DNA of 64,000 nucleotides from CAVSLM01 sp963728895. Its GTDB lineage: Bacteria; Pseudomonadota; Gammaproteobacteria; JBBQDK01. The notes below the pieces were generated by a model, which worked only from the letters and a program-made list of their open reading frames with translations, had not been told where the DNA came from and searched no databases. The first letter of the stretch is position 1; each line of letters begins with the position of its first letter. The DNA lies in NCBI GenBank assembly GCA_963728895.1, contig CAVSLM010000006.1, positions 62,001 through 126,000 of the forward strand, in the 5' to 3' direction. The position numbers were made by a program, and so were the translations under genes. This document shows positions 50,536 through 58,946 of the stretch, in pieces.

Positions 50536-50657
50536 CTCGTCCGCTCCTGAGGAAGCCGCCGTCCTGGCGGGGAGAGCCGTAGTCGTTACAGCTCAGGCCT
50601 TTGCATTCGGCCACAATAGTGACTTCTTTAGGTAGCCGGGGCCCCGCTCCGACCTCA
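50536..50657. other. Divergent leader region between the fimX-type and GNAT genes
   Basis: The 237 bases between the two divergent start codons hold no convincing gene. On the minus strand CAGGAG precedes the fimX ATG. On the plus strand a terminator hairpin (50658-50684) ends whatever is transcribed here before the GNAT gene. No known riboswitch could be matched by eye. Confidence 0.4.
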
Positions 50658-50684
50658 CCCCAGCGTTTCCAGCGCTGGGGTTTT
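50658..50684 (+). terminator. Rho-independent terminator upstream of the GNAT gene
   Basis: CCCCAGCG (50658-50665) pairs perfectly with CGCTGGGG (50673-50680) across a 7-base loop and is followed by TTTT. It reads on the plus strand, but no plus-strand gene ends before it: the nearest one upstream is the divergent fimX-type gene. It may end a small RNA or act as an attenuator for the GNAT gene. Confidence 0.75.
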
Positions 50685-50772
50685 CCTGCTAGGATCGAGG
50701 TCGCAAGGGCACGGGTGAGGGGGCATCGCGTTGCCACTGCAGGGGACGGATCGACCATCGCCGGAGGCCGAT

Positions 50773-51309
50773 ATGCAAGAAATACTGGTTCGTTCCGAAG
50801 TCTCGGAGGACATCCGGGCGATCGATGTGGTGAACCTCAGCGCTTTCGAGGGGGAGCGCGAGGCGCGTCTGGTGAGTGCGCTGCGCCACAGTCCCGGCTT
50901 CGTTTCCGAGCTTTCTCTGGTGGCCGAGTTCAACGGCCGGATCGTCGGCCATGCGCTGCTCTCGAAGGTGCGACTGCAGCGCTCAGGCGACGTGCAGGAC
51001 ATTCTGGCCTTGGCACCCATGGCCGTTGTTCCGTCGCAGTCTCACCGGGGGATCGGTACCGAGCTCATGCATGCTGCGGTCGATCAGGCACGACGTCTGG
51101 GCTACCATGCCATCGTCGTGGTGGGCCATCCCGATTACTACGCGCGCTTCGGCTTCGAGCATGCCGCGGAACGAATGCTGGAGAGCAATCTGGCGGCGCC
51201 CCAGGAGGCCATCATGGTTCGCGAGCTGACCGTTGGGAGTCTCGGCCGGGGCGGGCGGGTGATCTACCCGGCGCCTTTCAGTGAGATCTACGGCTTTATC
51301 CGAGGCTAG
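50773..51309 (+). CDS. GNAT-family N-acetyltransferase (YhbS-like)
   Basis: This 178-residue protein has the GNAT core: VVNLSAFEGEREARLVSAL, ELSLVAEFNGRIVGHALLSKV, the acetyl-CoA pyrophosphate loop in LALAPMAVVPSQSHRGIGTELMHAA, and VVVGHPDYYARFGFEHAAER. That last motif is typical of the COG3153/YhbS group. The acceptor is unknown. The ATG at 50773 has a GGAGG site five bases upstream; an upstream in-frame start would be unconserved. It lies on the plus strand between two minus-strand c-di-GMP genes, with a terminator before and a dispersed repeat after, so it looks like an independent unit. Confidence 0.88.
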   Translation: MQEILVRSEVSEDIRAIDVVNLSAFEGEREARLVSALRHSPGFVSELSLVAEFNGRIVGHALLSKVRLQRSGDVQDILALAPMAVVPSQSHRGIGTELMHAAVDQARRLGYHAIVVVGHPDYYARFGFEHAAERMLESNLAAPQEAIMVRELTVGSLGRGGRVIYPAPFSEIYGFIRG

Positions 51310-51370
51310 CCCGCGCCGGCGGCAGAACGGTATACAGCCGTAGCGGCCATGAATTTGCGTCGACTCGGGA

Positions 51371-51532
51371 AATGCAGTGTGTACCCGTGAGATGCCTATC
51401 CCGGCCCTAGCTGGTTCTCGCCCGCCCGCGCTTGCTGTTCACTCGAGCGGTAGCTGTGGCTACCCCTACGCTCCAGAGCGGCGCACACGAACCTCGGTCG
51501 ACATCCGGGATGCCGGTGAGGTATGCCGGTTA
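51371..51532 (+). repeat. Dispersed intergenic repeat, copy B
   Basis: This 162-base segment aligns with copy A at 11955-12115 in the same strand sense. The blocks ATGCCTATCCCGGC...GGTTCTCG and CCGGTGAGGTATGC are best conserved; between them TTCACTCGAGCGGTAGCTGTGG recalls TTCACTCGACGAATGGCGAGGG in A. It fills most of the gap between the GNAT stop and the end of the convergent PilZ-like gene. No transposase is nearby. Confidence 0.6.
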
Positions 51533-51544
51533 GCTAGTCGCGGG

Positions 51545-53338
51545 TCAGATAGTATTCCAGATGGCGTCGAATGCCGCCGCCGTGCGCTCACTTTCGGGGA
51601 CGGATTTGGCGTCCGGCTCGAAATCCGAGAACTGAAGCTGGGCGCAGGTGCCCATGTTCTCGAAGATCTTGGTGACGCGGACCCGCGTCTCCTTGCCCCG
51701 GTGATTGAGCGCCAGGACCGCGCCGACGTGCAACGCGAGCGATGGCACGATCAGCGTCACCGGCTGCTGGATGGCAGTGACTTCCGGGAGCAGCAATGCA
51801 CGCTGGTACTCCCCGCGACGACCTTCACCCTCGAGCAATGCGATCGCCGCAGACAGGGCGTTTGGCGCGAGAATCTGTACGCCGAGCTCCAGACCCTCCC
51901 GGCCGACTGATTTCATCCACCGCACGACGCCGACGCTCCACCCGTGCAGGTTGTGTTCGTCCGTTTCTTGTACGCAGACGATTTCACCGACCTGGGCGTT
52001 GGTGATGCTCCCATTGTCCCACAGCAGGTGATAGCCGCCTGCGCTGACATTGGCCATCTTCCAGGGCTGGCAGCGAAAAGAGGCTTTTGCTTCACTCGCG
52101 TGTACCGGGCCGGACGCGGACTTGTCGCCGAACGGTATGGGGCGGATGAGGTCCCAGACGTCCGGCATCTTCCCCGCGTCCGCTGCGGGCGCTGCGCTCT
52201 GGAACTCGGCCGGGGTCGACAAGGGCGGAAATTGCGCCTGCGGGGTGTCTGCGCTTCCCGTCAAATCTTCGGAGGAACCGCAACGGGTGGCAGTCTGGGC
52301 GCTGATAAAGTGGTGCACTGAGCTCAGGCCCATTGCTACCATCACGGTGGAGAATTTTCTCGCCCGGGAGAATTTGCGTTTCGGCACCATCCCCCAAGCG
52401 AGGAGCAGGCGCCGCATAATGTCCGGGGAAACGGTGGTGCGACCGCGCCCGGGTGCCTGCCCATGGATCATGTCTTCTCGGATGGCATTGGCCAGACCCT
52501 GGGTGTCGATGAGTCTGGCCTCGGACTCCATGGCGTGCCCTTCCGGAAGGCGATAGGTCGGCGGCGCGTCTCCGTTCGTTACAACCATGAACAGCGCCTG
52601 AGCCGCGCACGGATCGGCAAGCGCGCAGATCTGTGCATGCGGCGCCCAGCGCTCCAGTGCGCCGTAAACCTGTTCGACTTCACCCTGGCGCAGGCGGTAG
52701 GGGCTGGCCAGGGCGAGCAGCAGGATTTGTTTGTAGGCATCCGCGCTGCTCGCTTCATCGATCAGCGTGTATTCATGATCGGGCACCAGTGTGGTCAGGA
52801 ACCCGCTGACCTCCGCATAGCGGTAGAGCTGGTGGATGTCGCGCCACGCTTCTTCGGGATACTGGTCATAGATCTGATAGGTGTTGACAAGAATGGAACC
52901 CATGTAGCGCAAGGCGCGATGGGTCGCGGTTGCCAGCGTCCGGACCGGAATGCGCACGGCCGGCCCCGCTTCGGCGAGGATGATGCGATAGCCCGTTGCC
53001 ATCTCGGCGGCGATGGTGCGGGAAAGTTCCGCCACTTTGCGGCTGCGCTCGGAAAGGGGGAAGGGTTGACCGACGTAGTGCTTGCGCAGGGAGTCGGAGA
53101 TGTATTTCACTGTCGGTCGGAACAACTCCATGATCCGATAGCGGTCCTGGTGCGTAATGTTGAGCGAGTTGATTTCGAGCAGCGCGGTGAGCACCTGACG
53201 CGAAGTTTCACCCAAATTGGCCAGCGGCAGTGCTTCGATCCATTCCTGAATCTTGCGGGGGCGGGTTTCGCGGGAACCTTTTTCCGGATTGTGCCGTGAT
53301 GGAACGCGGATCGCCGTCGCGTTATTGCCTGTGGACAC
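51545..53338 (-). CDS. PilZ-like domain protein linked to FimX
   Basis: This is a 597-residue protein. The N-terminal ~300 residues are helical (WIEALPLANLGETSRQVLTALLEIN, YRYAEVSGFL) without a recognised enzyme motif. A basic stretch, KRKFSRARKF near residues 320-328, precedes GLSSVHHF. The C-terminal third has NVSAGG at 430-435, which fits the (D/N)xSxxG c-di-GMP motif of PilZ domains, with a possible second module after it. From memory, a similar gene (PA4958) is beside fimX in Pseudomonas. The GTG at 53338 has a GGGAG site six bases upstream; a TTG at 53377 is weaker. Confidence 0.7.
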   Translation of the reverse strand: MSTGNNATAIRVPSRHNPEKGSRETRPRKIQEWIEALPLANLGETSRQVLTALLEINSLNITHQDRYRIMELFRPTVKYISDSLRKHYVGQPFPLSERSRKVAELSRTIAAEMATGYRIILAEAGPAVRIPVRTLATATHRALRYMGSILVNTYQIYDQYPEEAWRDIHQLYRYAEVSGFLTTLVPDHEYTLIDEASSADAYKQILLLALASPYRLRQGEVEQVYGALERWAPHAQICALADPCAAQALFMVVTNGDAPPTYRLPEGHAMESEARLIDTQGLANAIREDMIHGQAPGRGRTTVSPDIMRRLLLAWGMVPKRKFSRARKFSTVMVAMGLSSVHHFISAQTATRCGSSEDLTGSADTPQAQFPPLSTPAEFQSAAPAADAGKMPDVWDLIRPIPFGDKSASGPVHASEAKASFRCQPWKMANVSAGGYHLLWDNGSITNAQVGEIVCVQETDEHNLHGWSVGVVRWMKSVGREGLELGVQILAPNALSAAIALLEGEGRRGEYQRALLLPEVTAIQQPVTLIVPSLALHVGAVLALNHRGKETRVRVTKIFENMGTCAQLQFSDFEPDAKSVPESERTAAAFDAIWNTI

Positions 53339-53400
53339 TGCTTTCTCCCATACGTTAGATGGGATCGAAGAACCCAACCCCCCGATCCCCAGCCTTCCGT

Positions 53401-54417
53401 TTACCCACTGAGGGGCAGCTTGAACTCGCTCGCGGCCTGCTCCCGAACCAGTCGCGGAACCAGATAACCCGGCAGCCGCTTGCGCAGCTCTCCCATCAAT
53501 TCCAACCCTACAGAGTCCGCAACCTCGAAGTGGGCGGCTCCAGCGACGCGATCCAACATGTGCAAGTAATACGGCAGCACCCGCGCGCTAAAGAGCGCTT
53601 CACTGAGCGCCACCAATGTGTCACTCGAGTCGTTCACTCCGCGCAGGAGAACCGCTTGGTTCAGAAGTGTGCTGCCGCCGTCCGCGAGCTTGGCGAGCGC
53701 TTGGCGTACCGCCCCGTCGAGCTCATTGGGGTGGTTAGCGTGCACGACGAATACAAACTTTAGATGCGAACGGGAGCACCATTCGAGCAGTGAATCGTCA
53801 ATTCTTTCGGGTAGCACGATGGGCATACGGGTGTGCACGCGTACCCGCACGACATGGGGAATCTGCGCAAGAGAAGACACCATTTCAGCCAGTCGCCGGT
53901 CGCTGAGCATCAGGGGATCACCGCCGCTCAGTATCACCTCGCGTACGCTCGGGTCTTCCCTTATATATTGGAATGCGGCGGACCCATGGTCGCCGGCAGC
54001 GACACCCTCGGAGTAGGGGAAATGACGGCGAAAGCAGTACCGGCAGTGTACCCCACAAGCGCCGGTAGTAATGAGCAGTGCCCGTCCCTGGTACTTTCGC
54101 AGAACTCCAGTGCTCGCCATGGCCGCGAGATCGCCGACCGGGTCCGTGCAAAAGCCGGGGCTCGGCAGGTCCTCTTCTGCAAGCGGCAACACCTGGCGAA
54201 GCAGCGGATCGTCGCGGTCGCGGCGGCGCATACGTGCAACGTACCCTCGCGGCACGCGCAGCCCGAACCGGGCCACGGCGCGCCGCGCCAAGGGCGTCAG
54301 GTGTGGATCCAGCTCGAGCAGCCGCAGCAACTCTTCGGGGTCGGTGACGCACTGCTTGAGGGCTGTGCGCCAGGGGGGCGCCTGCCGTGCGACATCGCTT
54401 CGGAGTATCATATTCAT
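53401..54417 (-). CDS. epmB: EF-P (R)-beta-lysylation protein EpmB (lysine 2,3-aminomutase family)
   Basis: EpmB is a radical-SAM, PLP-dependent enzyme that makes (R)-beta-lysine for EF-P. The [4Fe-4S] motif is ACGVHCRYCFRRHFPYSEG (CxxxCxxC) near residue 110. VILSGGDPLMLSD, VRVHTRMPIVLPERI and TLLNQAVLLRGVND follow, and the PLP Lys is expected in the C-terminal region near ASEFKLPL. It has 338 residues, close to E. coli (342). The ATG at 54415-54417 is only 33 bases from the divergent efp start; ATG at 54409-54411 is also possible. Confidence 0.95.
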   Translation of the reverse strand: MNMILRSDVARQAPPWRTALKQCVTDPEELLRLLELDPHLTPLARRAVARFGLRVPRGYVARMRRRDRDDPLLRQVLPLAEEDLPSPGFCTDPVGDLAAMASTGVLRKYQGRALLITTGACGVHCRYCFRRHFPYSEGVAAGDHGSAAFQYIREDPSVREVILSGGDPLMLSDRRLAEMVSSLAQIPHVVRVRVHTRMPIVLPERIDDSLLEWCSRSHLKFVFVVHANHPNELDGAVRQALAKLADGGSTLLNQAVLLRGVNDSSDTLVALSEALFSARVLPYYLHMLDRVAGAAHFEVADSVGLELMGELRKRLPGYLVPRLVREQAASEFKLPLSG

Positions 54418-54450
54418 TTTGCGATCGGCTCTCACACCAGGGCGGGACAG

Positions 54451-55020
54451 ATGGCTACTTTTAGCACCAACGAATTCAAGGGCGGGCTCAAGGTCATGCT
54501 GGACGGCGACCCCTGCGCGATCATTGAAAACGAGTTCGTCAAACCGGGCAAGGGCCAGGCGTTCAATCGTGTCAAACTGCGCAATCTGAAAACCGGTCGC
54601 GTCGTGGAGCGGACCTTCAAGTCTGGCGACACACTGGAGGGGGCCGACGTGGTCGACACCGAGATGCAGTACCTGTACACGGACGGCGAATTCTGGCACT
54701 TCATGTTCCCCCAAAACTACGAGCAGGTGGCCGCCGACGGAGCCGCCGTCGCCGAAGCGGCGAAATGGCTCAAAGAGCAGGACCTGTGCACGGTCACGCT
54801 GTGGAACGGAGTGCCGCTCTCTGTGAGTCCTCCCAATTTCGTCGTGTTGAAAGTCACGGAGACCGACCCGGGGGTGCGCGGGGATACCAGCGGCGGGGGC
54901 GGCAAGCCTGCGACCCTGGAGACCGGCGCGGTGGTAAGGGTTCCGCTGTTCGTGGATGTTGATGAGCTGATCAAGGTCGACACGCGAACCGGCGAGTACG
55001 TCGGGCGCGTCAAGGAGTAG
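54451..55020 (+). CDS. efp: Translation elongation factor P
   Basis: EF-P rescues ribosomes stalled at polyproline. Its 189 residues form three beta-barrel domains. Domain I carries the loop KPGKGQAFNRVKLRNLKTG with Lys34, the exact position that E. coli EpmA modifies with beta-lysine. MATFSTNEFKGGLKVMLDG, YLYTDGEFWHFM and the closing VPLFVDVDELIKVDTRTGEYVGRV are standard. epmB is divergent on one side and epmA follows on the other, so the modification route is complete except for EpmC, which is not in the window. Confidence 0.97.
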   Translation: MATFSTNEFKGGLKVMLDGDPCAIIENEFVKPGKGQAFNRVKLRNLKTGRVVERTFKSGDTLEGADVVDTEMQYLYTDGEFWHFMFPQNYEQVAADGAAVAEAAKWLKEQDLCTVTLWNGVPLSVSPPNFVVLKVTETDPGVRGDTSGGGGKPATLETGAVVRVPLFVDVDELIKVDTRTGEYVGRVKE

Positions 55021-55051
55021 CGAGACCATCGCGCGCCGCTGCGCTTTGCCG

Positions 55052-56053
55052 GTGGAATCGCAGAAGACGGCGCACGCCTGGCGGCCGACCGCCAGCCGCC
55101 AACGGGCGGTGCTGCGCGCCCGGACACTTCGGTCGATCCGGAACTTCTTCGCCGCTCGCGGCGTACTGGAAGTGGAGACTCCGGTACTTTCGGCGTTTGC
55201 CGCGACCGATCCCAGTCTCGACAGCCTGACGACTTTCTACCGCGGGCCGGACGCACCATCCGGCGGCCGCCTGTATTTGCAGACTTCTCCGGAGTCTTCC
55301 ATGAAGCGCCTGCTCGCCGCGGGCTACGGACCGGTGTATCAGGTCTGCAAGGTGTTTCGCGACGGAGAATCCGGACGCCTGCACAACCCGGAATTCACCA
55401 TGCTGGAATGGTACCGTCCAGGGTTCGATGCGGCGGCGCTCATGGATGAGGTGGAAGCGCTGGTGCGCTGCGTAGTCGAAGAACTGCGGGCACTCGGATC
55501 TACAGAAACGATCCCGTATCGCGAGGCGTTCCGGCGCCATGCCGGCGTTGATCCCTTTAAGGCATCGGTCGCAGAGCTGCGGCAAAGCGCCCGTCAGCTC
55601 GGTATCGAACCTTCCGCCGCTTGGGAGCGGGAGTCACGCGATTTCTGGCTGCAGCTGCTATTGACGCACACCGTTGAGCCGCGCCTGGGGCAGGGAGAGC
55701 TGTGCTTTTTGACCGACTATCCGGCAAGCCAGGCGGCGCTCGCGCGCATCCGCGACGGCGACCCGCCCTTCGCCGAGCGCTTCGAGCTCTACTGGCGCGG
55801 TGTCGAGCTCGCCAATGGATTCCACGAGCTCGCCGACCCCGAGGAGCAACGGCAGCGTTTCGAGCACGACCGCGCAGTTCGTCATGCCGCGCGACGGCCG
55901 GACGTCCCGATGGATGAACGGTTGCTGGCCGCCCTGGCGAGCGGTTTGCCGGACTGTAGCGGCGTGGCCCTGGGTATCGATCGGCTGCTCATGCTGGCCG
56001 TGGGTGCGGATGCGCTCAGTGAGGTCTTGAGCTTCCCCGTGAGTCGCGCGTGA
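55052..56053 (+). CDS. epmA: EF-P--(R)-beta-lysine ligase EpmA
   Basis: EpmA is a truncated lysyl-tRNA synthetase that activates beta-lysine with ATP and joins it to Lys34 of EF-P. It lacks the anticodon domain and keeps the class II core: IRNFFAARGVLEVETPVLS (motif 1), FRDGESGRLHNPEFTMLEWYR (motif 2) and GVALGIDRLLML (motif 3). GVELANGFHELADPEEQ lines the amino-acid pocket. It has 333 residues from the GTG at 55052 (E. coli 325); a TTG at 55046 is equally possible because no clear ribosome site exists. It lies 31 bases after efp. Confidence 0.94.
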   Translation: MESQKTAHAWRPTASRQRAVLRARTLRSIRNFFAARGVLEVETPVLSAFAATDPSLDSLTTFYRGPDAPSGGRLYLQTSPESSMKRLLAAGYGPVYQVCKVFRDGESGRLHNPEFTMLEWYRPGFDAAALMDEVEALVRCVVEELRALGSTETIPYREAFRRHAGVDPFKASVAELRQSARQLGIEPSAAWERESRDFWLQLLLTHTVEPRLGQGELCFLTDYPASQAALARIRDGDPPFAERFELYWRGVELANGFHELADPEEQRQRFEHDRAVRHAARRPDVPMDERLLAALASGLPDCSGVALGIDRLLMLAVGADALSEVLSFPVSRA

Positions 56054-56101
56054 TGGCGGGCGCCTTGTTTTTGCCACTGAACCCGCTCAGGATTTTTGGA
56101 C

Positions 56102-57241
56102 ATGCAGGCGCCCGCGGCGAGTGAGGGGACGGAGGACGCAGCCCTGGTGGCGGACCAGGAAAGTCACGCCCTGCTGTGTCGAGGATCGTGGACCGTCGGC
56201 CGCCTGACCGCCCTGGAGCGTAGCTTGGAACGGTTCACCTGGCCTGACGAGCAGGCGCTGTGGTTCGATGCTGCTGCCATACAGGCGATGGACACGGCCG
56301 GCGCGTGGCTGCTGCACCGCTTAGTGGAAGACCTGCGCGAGCGCGGGCGGCAGGTCGAAGTCGGCGGACTCAGTGCACAACGTCAGGCGCTGCTGAAACT
56401 GGTTGCCGCGACGGGAGTGTCGCGCACCGGGGTAAGTCCGCCGGCCGCGGACATTCTATTCCGGATCGGTTGCACGGCCTGGGACGTGACCCGGCGCGGT
56501 CTGGATTTTCTCGCCTTTGTCGGAGAGGCTGCGTCCATCCTGGGACGTTCCCTGGTGCATCCGGCTCGGATCCGCTCGCGCGCCGTGCTGCACAATCTCC
56601 AGGTTACCGGGTTCAATGCCCTGCCCATAACCGGGTTGCTCGCCTTCCTGATGGGCGTGGTGATCGCATATCAGGGCGCCGAGCAGTTGCGGCGCTATGG
56701 CGCAAACATCTTCATTGCCGACCTCGTGGGTCTCGCCATGTTGCGCGAGCTGGCGCCGCTGCTGACGGCGATCATCATCGCGGGTCGTTCCGGGTCGGCG
56801 TTCACGGCGCAGATCGGCACCATGAAGGTGACCGAGGAAATCGACGCGCTGCGCACCATTGGCGTGGTGCCGATCGAGCTGCTGGTGCTGCCGAAGCTGC
56901 TGGCGCTGCTCATTGCGTTGCCCCTGCTGACGGTCTACGCGGACATGTTGGGCGTGTTTGGCGGCATGGTCATGGCACGCACTCAGCTCGGGGTGAACTT
57001 CACGGACTTTCTGGACCGCTTCGCCTACGCGATAACGCTGCCGTCCTATTTCATAGGCGTCGGCAAGGCGCCGGTTTTTGCGGCCATCATCGCCGCGGTC
57101 GGTTGCTACCAGGGATTCCAGGTTACCGGCAGCGCCGACAGCGTCGGGCGCCAGACCACTGTCAGTGTGGTGGAAGCGATCTTTCTGGTCATCCTGGCGG
57201 ACGCGGCTTTCTCCGTGGTGTTCAGCTGGCTCGGTATATGA
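56102..57241 (+). CDS. mlaE: MlaE-type ABC permease with N-terminal STAS domain
   Basis: This is the inner-membrane permease of an MCE-type phospholipid transporter. Residues ~1-115 form a STAS domain (LWFDAAAIQAMDTAGAWLLHRLVEDL), equivalent to the separate MlaB of E. coli. The MlaE part begins near AASILGRSLVHPARIR. It contains GLLAFLMGVVIAYQGAEQLRRYGANIFIADLVGLAMLRELAPLLTAIIIAGRSGSAFTAQIGTM in two motif blocks, then EEIDALRTIGV and three further helices. It has 379 residues (E. coli MlaE 260). The ATG at 56102 has an AGGA site nine bases upstream. The stop overlaps the ATPase start. Confidence 0.93.
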   Translation: MQAPAASEGTEDAALVADQESHALLCRGSWTVGRLTALERSLERFTWPDEQALWFDAAAIQAMDTAGAWLLHRLVEDLRERGRQVEVGGLSAQRQALLKLVAATGVSRTGVSPPAADILFRIGCTAWDVTRRGLDFLAFVGEAASILGRSLVHPARIRSRAVLHNLQVTGFNALPITGLLAFLMGVVIAYQGAEQLRRYGANIFIADLVGLAMLRELAPLLTAIIIAGRSGSAFTAQIGTMKVTEEIDALRTIGVVPIELLVLPKLLALLIALPLLTVYADMLGVFGGMVMARTQLGVNFTDFLDRFAYAITLPSYFIGVGKAPVFAAIIAAVGCYQGFQVTGSADSVGRQTTVSVVEAIFLVILADAAFSVVFSWLGI

Positions 57242-58035
57242 TCGCCGCGGTTGCCGGGGTCCCCGAGTCCATCGTCGAGGTGGTGCACGTCCACACGCGC
57301 TTCGGTGCCGCAGTGGTGCACCAGGACGTCAGTCTCACCGTGCGCCGCGGCGAAATCTTTGCGCTCGCCGGCGCCAGCGGTTCGGGCAAGTCGACTCTGC
57401 TGCGCGAGATCATCGCCCTGCAGGCGCCGGTTTCGGGCTCCATAAGCGTGTTCGGGCAGGAGGTGCATGGACTCGGCCCCGATCAGCTGCTGGCGCTGCG
57501 CCGACGCTGGGGAGTGATGTTTGAGCGCGGTGCGTTGTTCAGCTCACTCACGGTGCTCGAAAACGTCGGAATGCCGCTGCGCGAGCATACCCACCTCGAT
57601 GATCGATTCATCGATCAGATTGCCGCCGTGAAGATCGCCCTGGTCGGACTGCCGGCCACCGCCGCCGACAAGTTTCCCAGTGAGCTCAGCGGGGGCATGC
57701 GCAAGCGCGCGGCGCTCGCCCGGGGACTGGCGCTCGATCCCGAGCTGGTATTTCTCGATGAACCCACTGCCGGGCTCGATCCGCTCAGCGCGAGCGGCAT
57801 TGACGCCTTGGTGCTCAGCTTGAAAGAACTGCTCGGGCTTACCATCATGATGGTGACTCACGATCTGGATTCGTTGTGGCGGGTCGCCGATCGTGTGGCC
57901 ATCCTGGGCGACGGCCGCATGCTGGGAGTTGGGACGATGGAAGATCTGGCGCGCTCGGACGACCCCATCATCCGTGAGTACTTCCATGGCCCACGCGGGC
58001 GTCCGGCGAGAGAACAGGCGTGGAATCAAAAGTGA
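57238..58035 (+). CDS. mlaF: MlaF-type ABC transporter ATPase
   Basis: This is the nucleotide-binding subunit partnering MlaE. The Walker A motif is AGASGSGKSTLLREI. The Q-loop region reads GVMFERGALFSSLTVLENVGMPLREHT, the MlaF-specific form. The signature is ELSGGMRKRAALARGLALDPELVFLDEPTAGLDP, with Walker B, and the H-loop is MMVTHDLDSL. It has 265 residues. The ATG overlaps the permease stop (ATGA), and its end overlaps the mlaD start by 16 bases, so the three are tightly coupled. Confidence 0.95.
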   Translation: MIAAVAGVPESIVEVVHVHTRFGAAVVHQDVSLTVRRGEIFALAGASGSGKSTLLREIIALQAPVSGSISVFGQEVHGLGPDQLLALRRRWGVMFERGALFSSLTVLENVGMPLREHTHLDDRFIDQIAAVKIALVGLPATAADKFPSELSGGMRKRAALARGLALDPELVFLDEPTAGLDPLSASGIDALVLSLKELLGLTIMMVTHDLDSLWRVADRVAILGDGRMLGVGTMEDLARSDDPIIREYFHGPRGRPAREQAWNQK

Positions 58036-58946
58036 ACTACACCATCGTCGGGCTGTTCGTGCTGGTGCTGAGCGTGGCCCTGGTCGGGATCACGATCTGG
58101 CTCAGCGCAGGCCAGCTCGGCGCGCACAATTACACAACCTACGTCGCTTACATGCGCGAATCAGTGGCCGGGCTGAGCGTCAACGCGCCCGTGAAGTATC
58201 GCGGCGTGGATGTGGGCCAGGTGCGGTCGATCTCGTTGGACCCGGAGAATCCGGAACGCGTGAAGCTGCTGCTCGACATCGAACCGGAGGCGCCCGTGAA
58301 GGAGGACACCATCGCGGTGCTGTCGGTACAGGGTCTGACCGGCATCGCCTACATGGAGCTCACGGGTGGTAGCAGTACCTCGGCGCCGCTGGAGCCCGAA
58401 CCCGGCGAGCCCTACCCGGTAATCCGCACCGGTCCATCGCTGCTGGTGCGTCTGGACACCGCCCTCAGCAATGTGATCTCAGACCTCGACCGGCTGACGG
58501 GCGACGTGGATGCGGCCCTCGACGAGGAGAACCGCGAGGCCTTCAGGCAAATCCTCGACAACCTCGAGACCCTCACCGGTAATCTTGCGCGTGCCGGCGG
58601 CGCGCTCGACACCCGTCTTGCCGACGCCGAGCAGCTGCTGGCCAATTCGGCCCAGGCCAGCGCGAGGCTTCCGCAGCTGTTCGAGCAGATCGCGGACAGC
58701 GTCCAGGCAGTGGAAACCATGGCTACCCAGTTCACCCAGACCGGCTCACGTCTGAACAGCACGGTGCAGCGCACCGCACCCGAATTCGAAACCTTCGCCG
58801 ACCAGACGCTGCCGCAGCTCACCTTGCTGGTGAACCAGCTGCGCACGCTGGCAGCGTCGATGCTGCGCGTCAGTCAGCAGCTGGAGCGCAACCCGAGCGA
58901 GTTGCTGTTCGGGCGCAGTGGTCAGCCGCGAGGACCCGGCGAGTGA
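58020..58946 (+). CDS. mlaD: MlaD-type MCE-domain substrate-binding protein
   Basis: This is an inner-membrane-anchored MCE protein that forms the hexameric lipid channel over the permease. One N-terminal helix (VNYTIVGLFVLVLSVALVGITIWL) is followed by a single MCE domain at ~40-125: VAYMRESVAGLSVNAPVKYRGVDVGQVRSISLD and VLSVQGLTGIAYMELTGGS. A long helical tail (residues ~140-300) resembles those of larger MCE proteins rather than the short E. coli MlaD (183 residues); this one has 308. It starts at a GTG within the end of mlaF. Confidence 0.93.
   Translation: MESKVNYTIVGLFVLVLSVALVGITIWLSAGQLGAHNYTTYVAYMRESVAGLSVNAPVKYRGVDVGQVRSISLDPENPERVKLLLDIEPEAPVKEDTIAVLSVQGLTGIAYMELTGGSSTSAPLEPEPGEPYPVIRTGPSLLVRLDTALSNVISDLDRLTGDVDAALDEENREAFRQILDNLETLTGNLARAGGALDTRLADAEQLLANSAQASARLPQLFEQIADSVQAVETMATQFTQTGSRLNSTVQRTAPEFETFADQTLPQLTLLVNQLRTLAASMLRVSQQLERNPSELLFGRSGQPRGPGE

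Noticed and set aside
50528..50758. A 76-codon minus-strand frame covering the fimX leader as a small protein.
   Set aside because: No ribosome site at its start, it contains the terminator hairpin sequence, and it has no recognisable domain.
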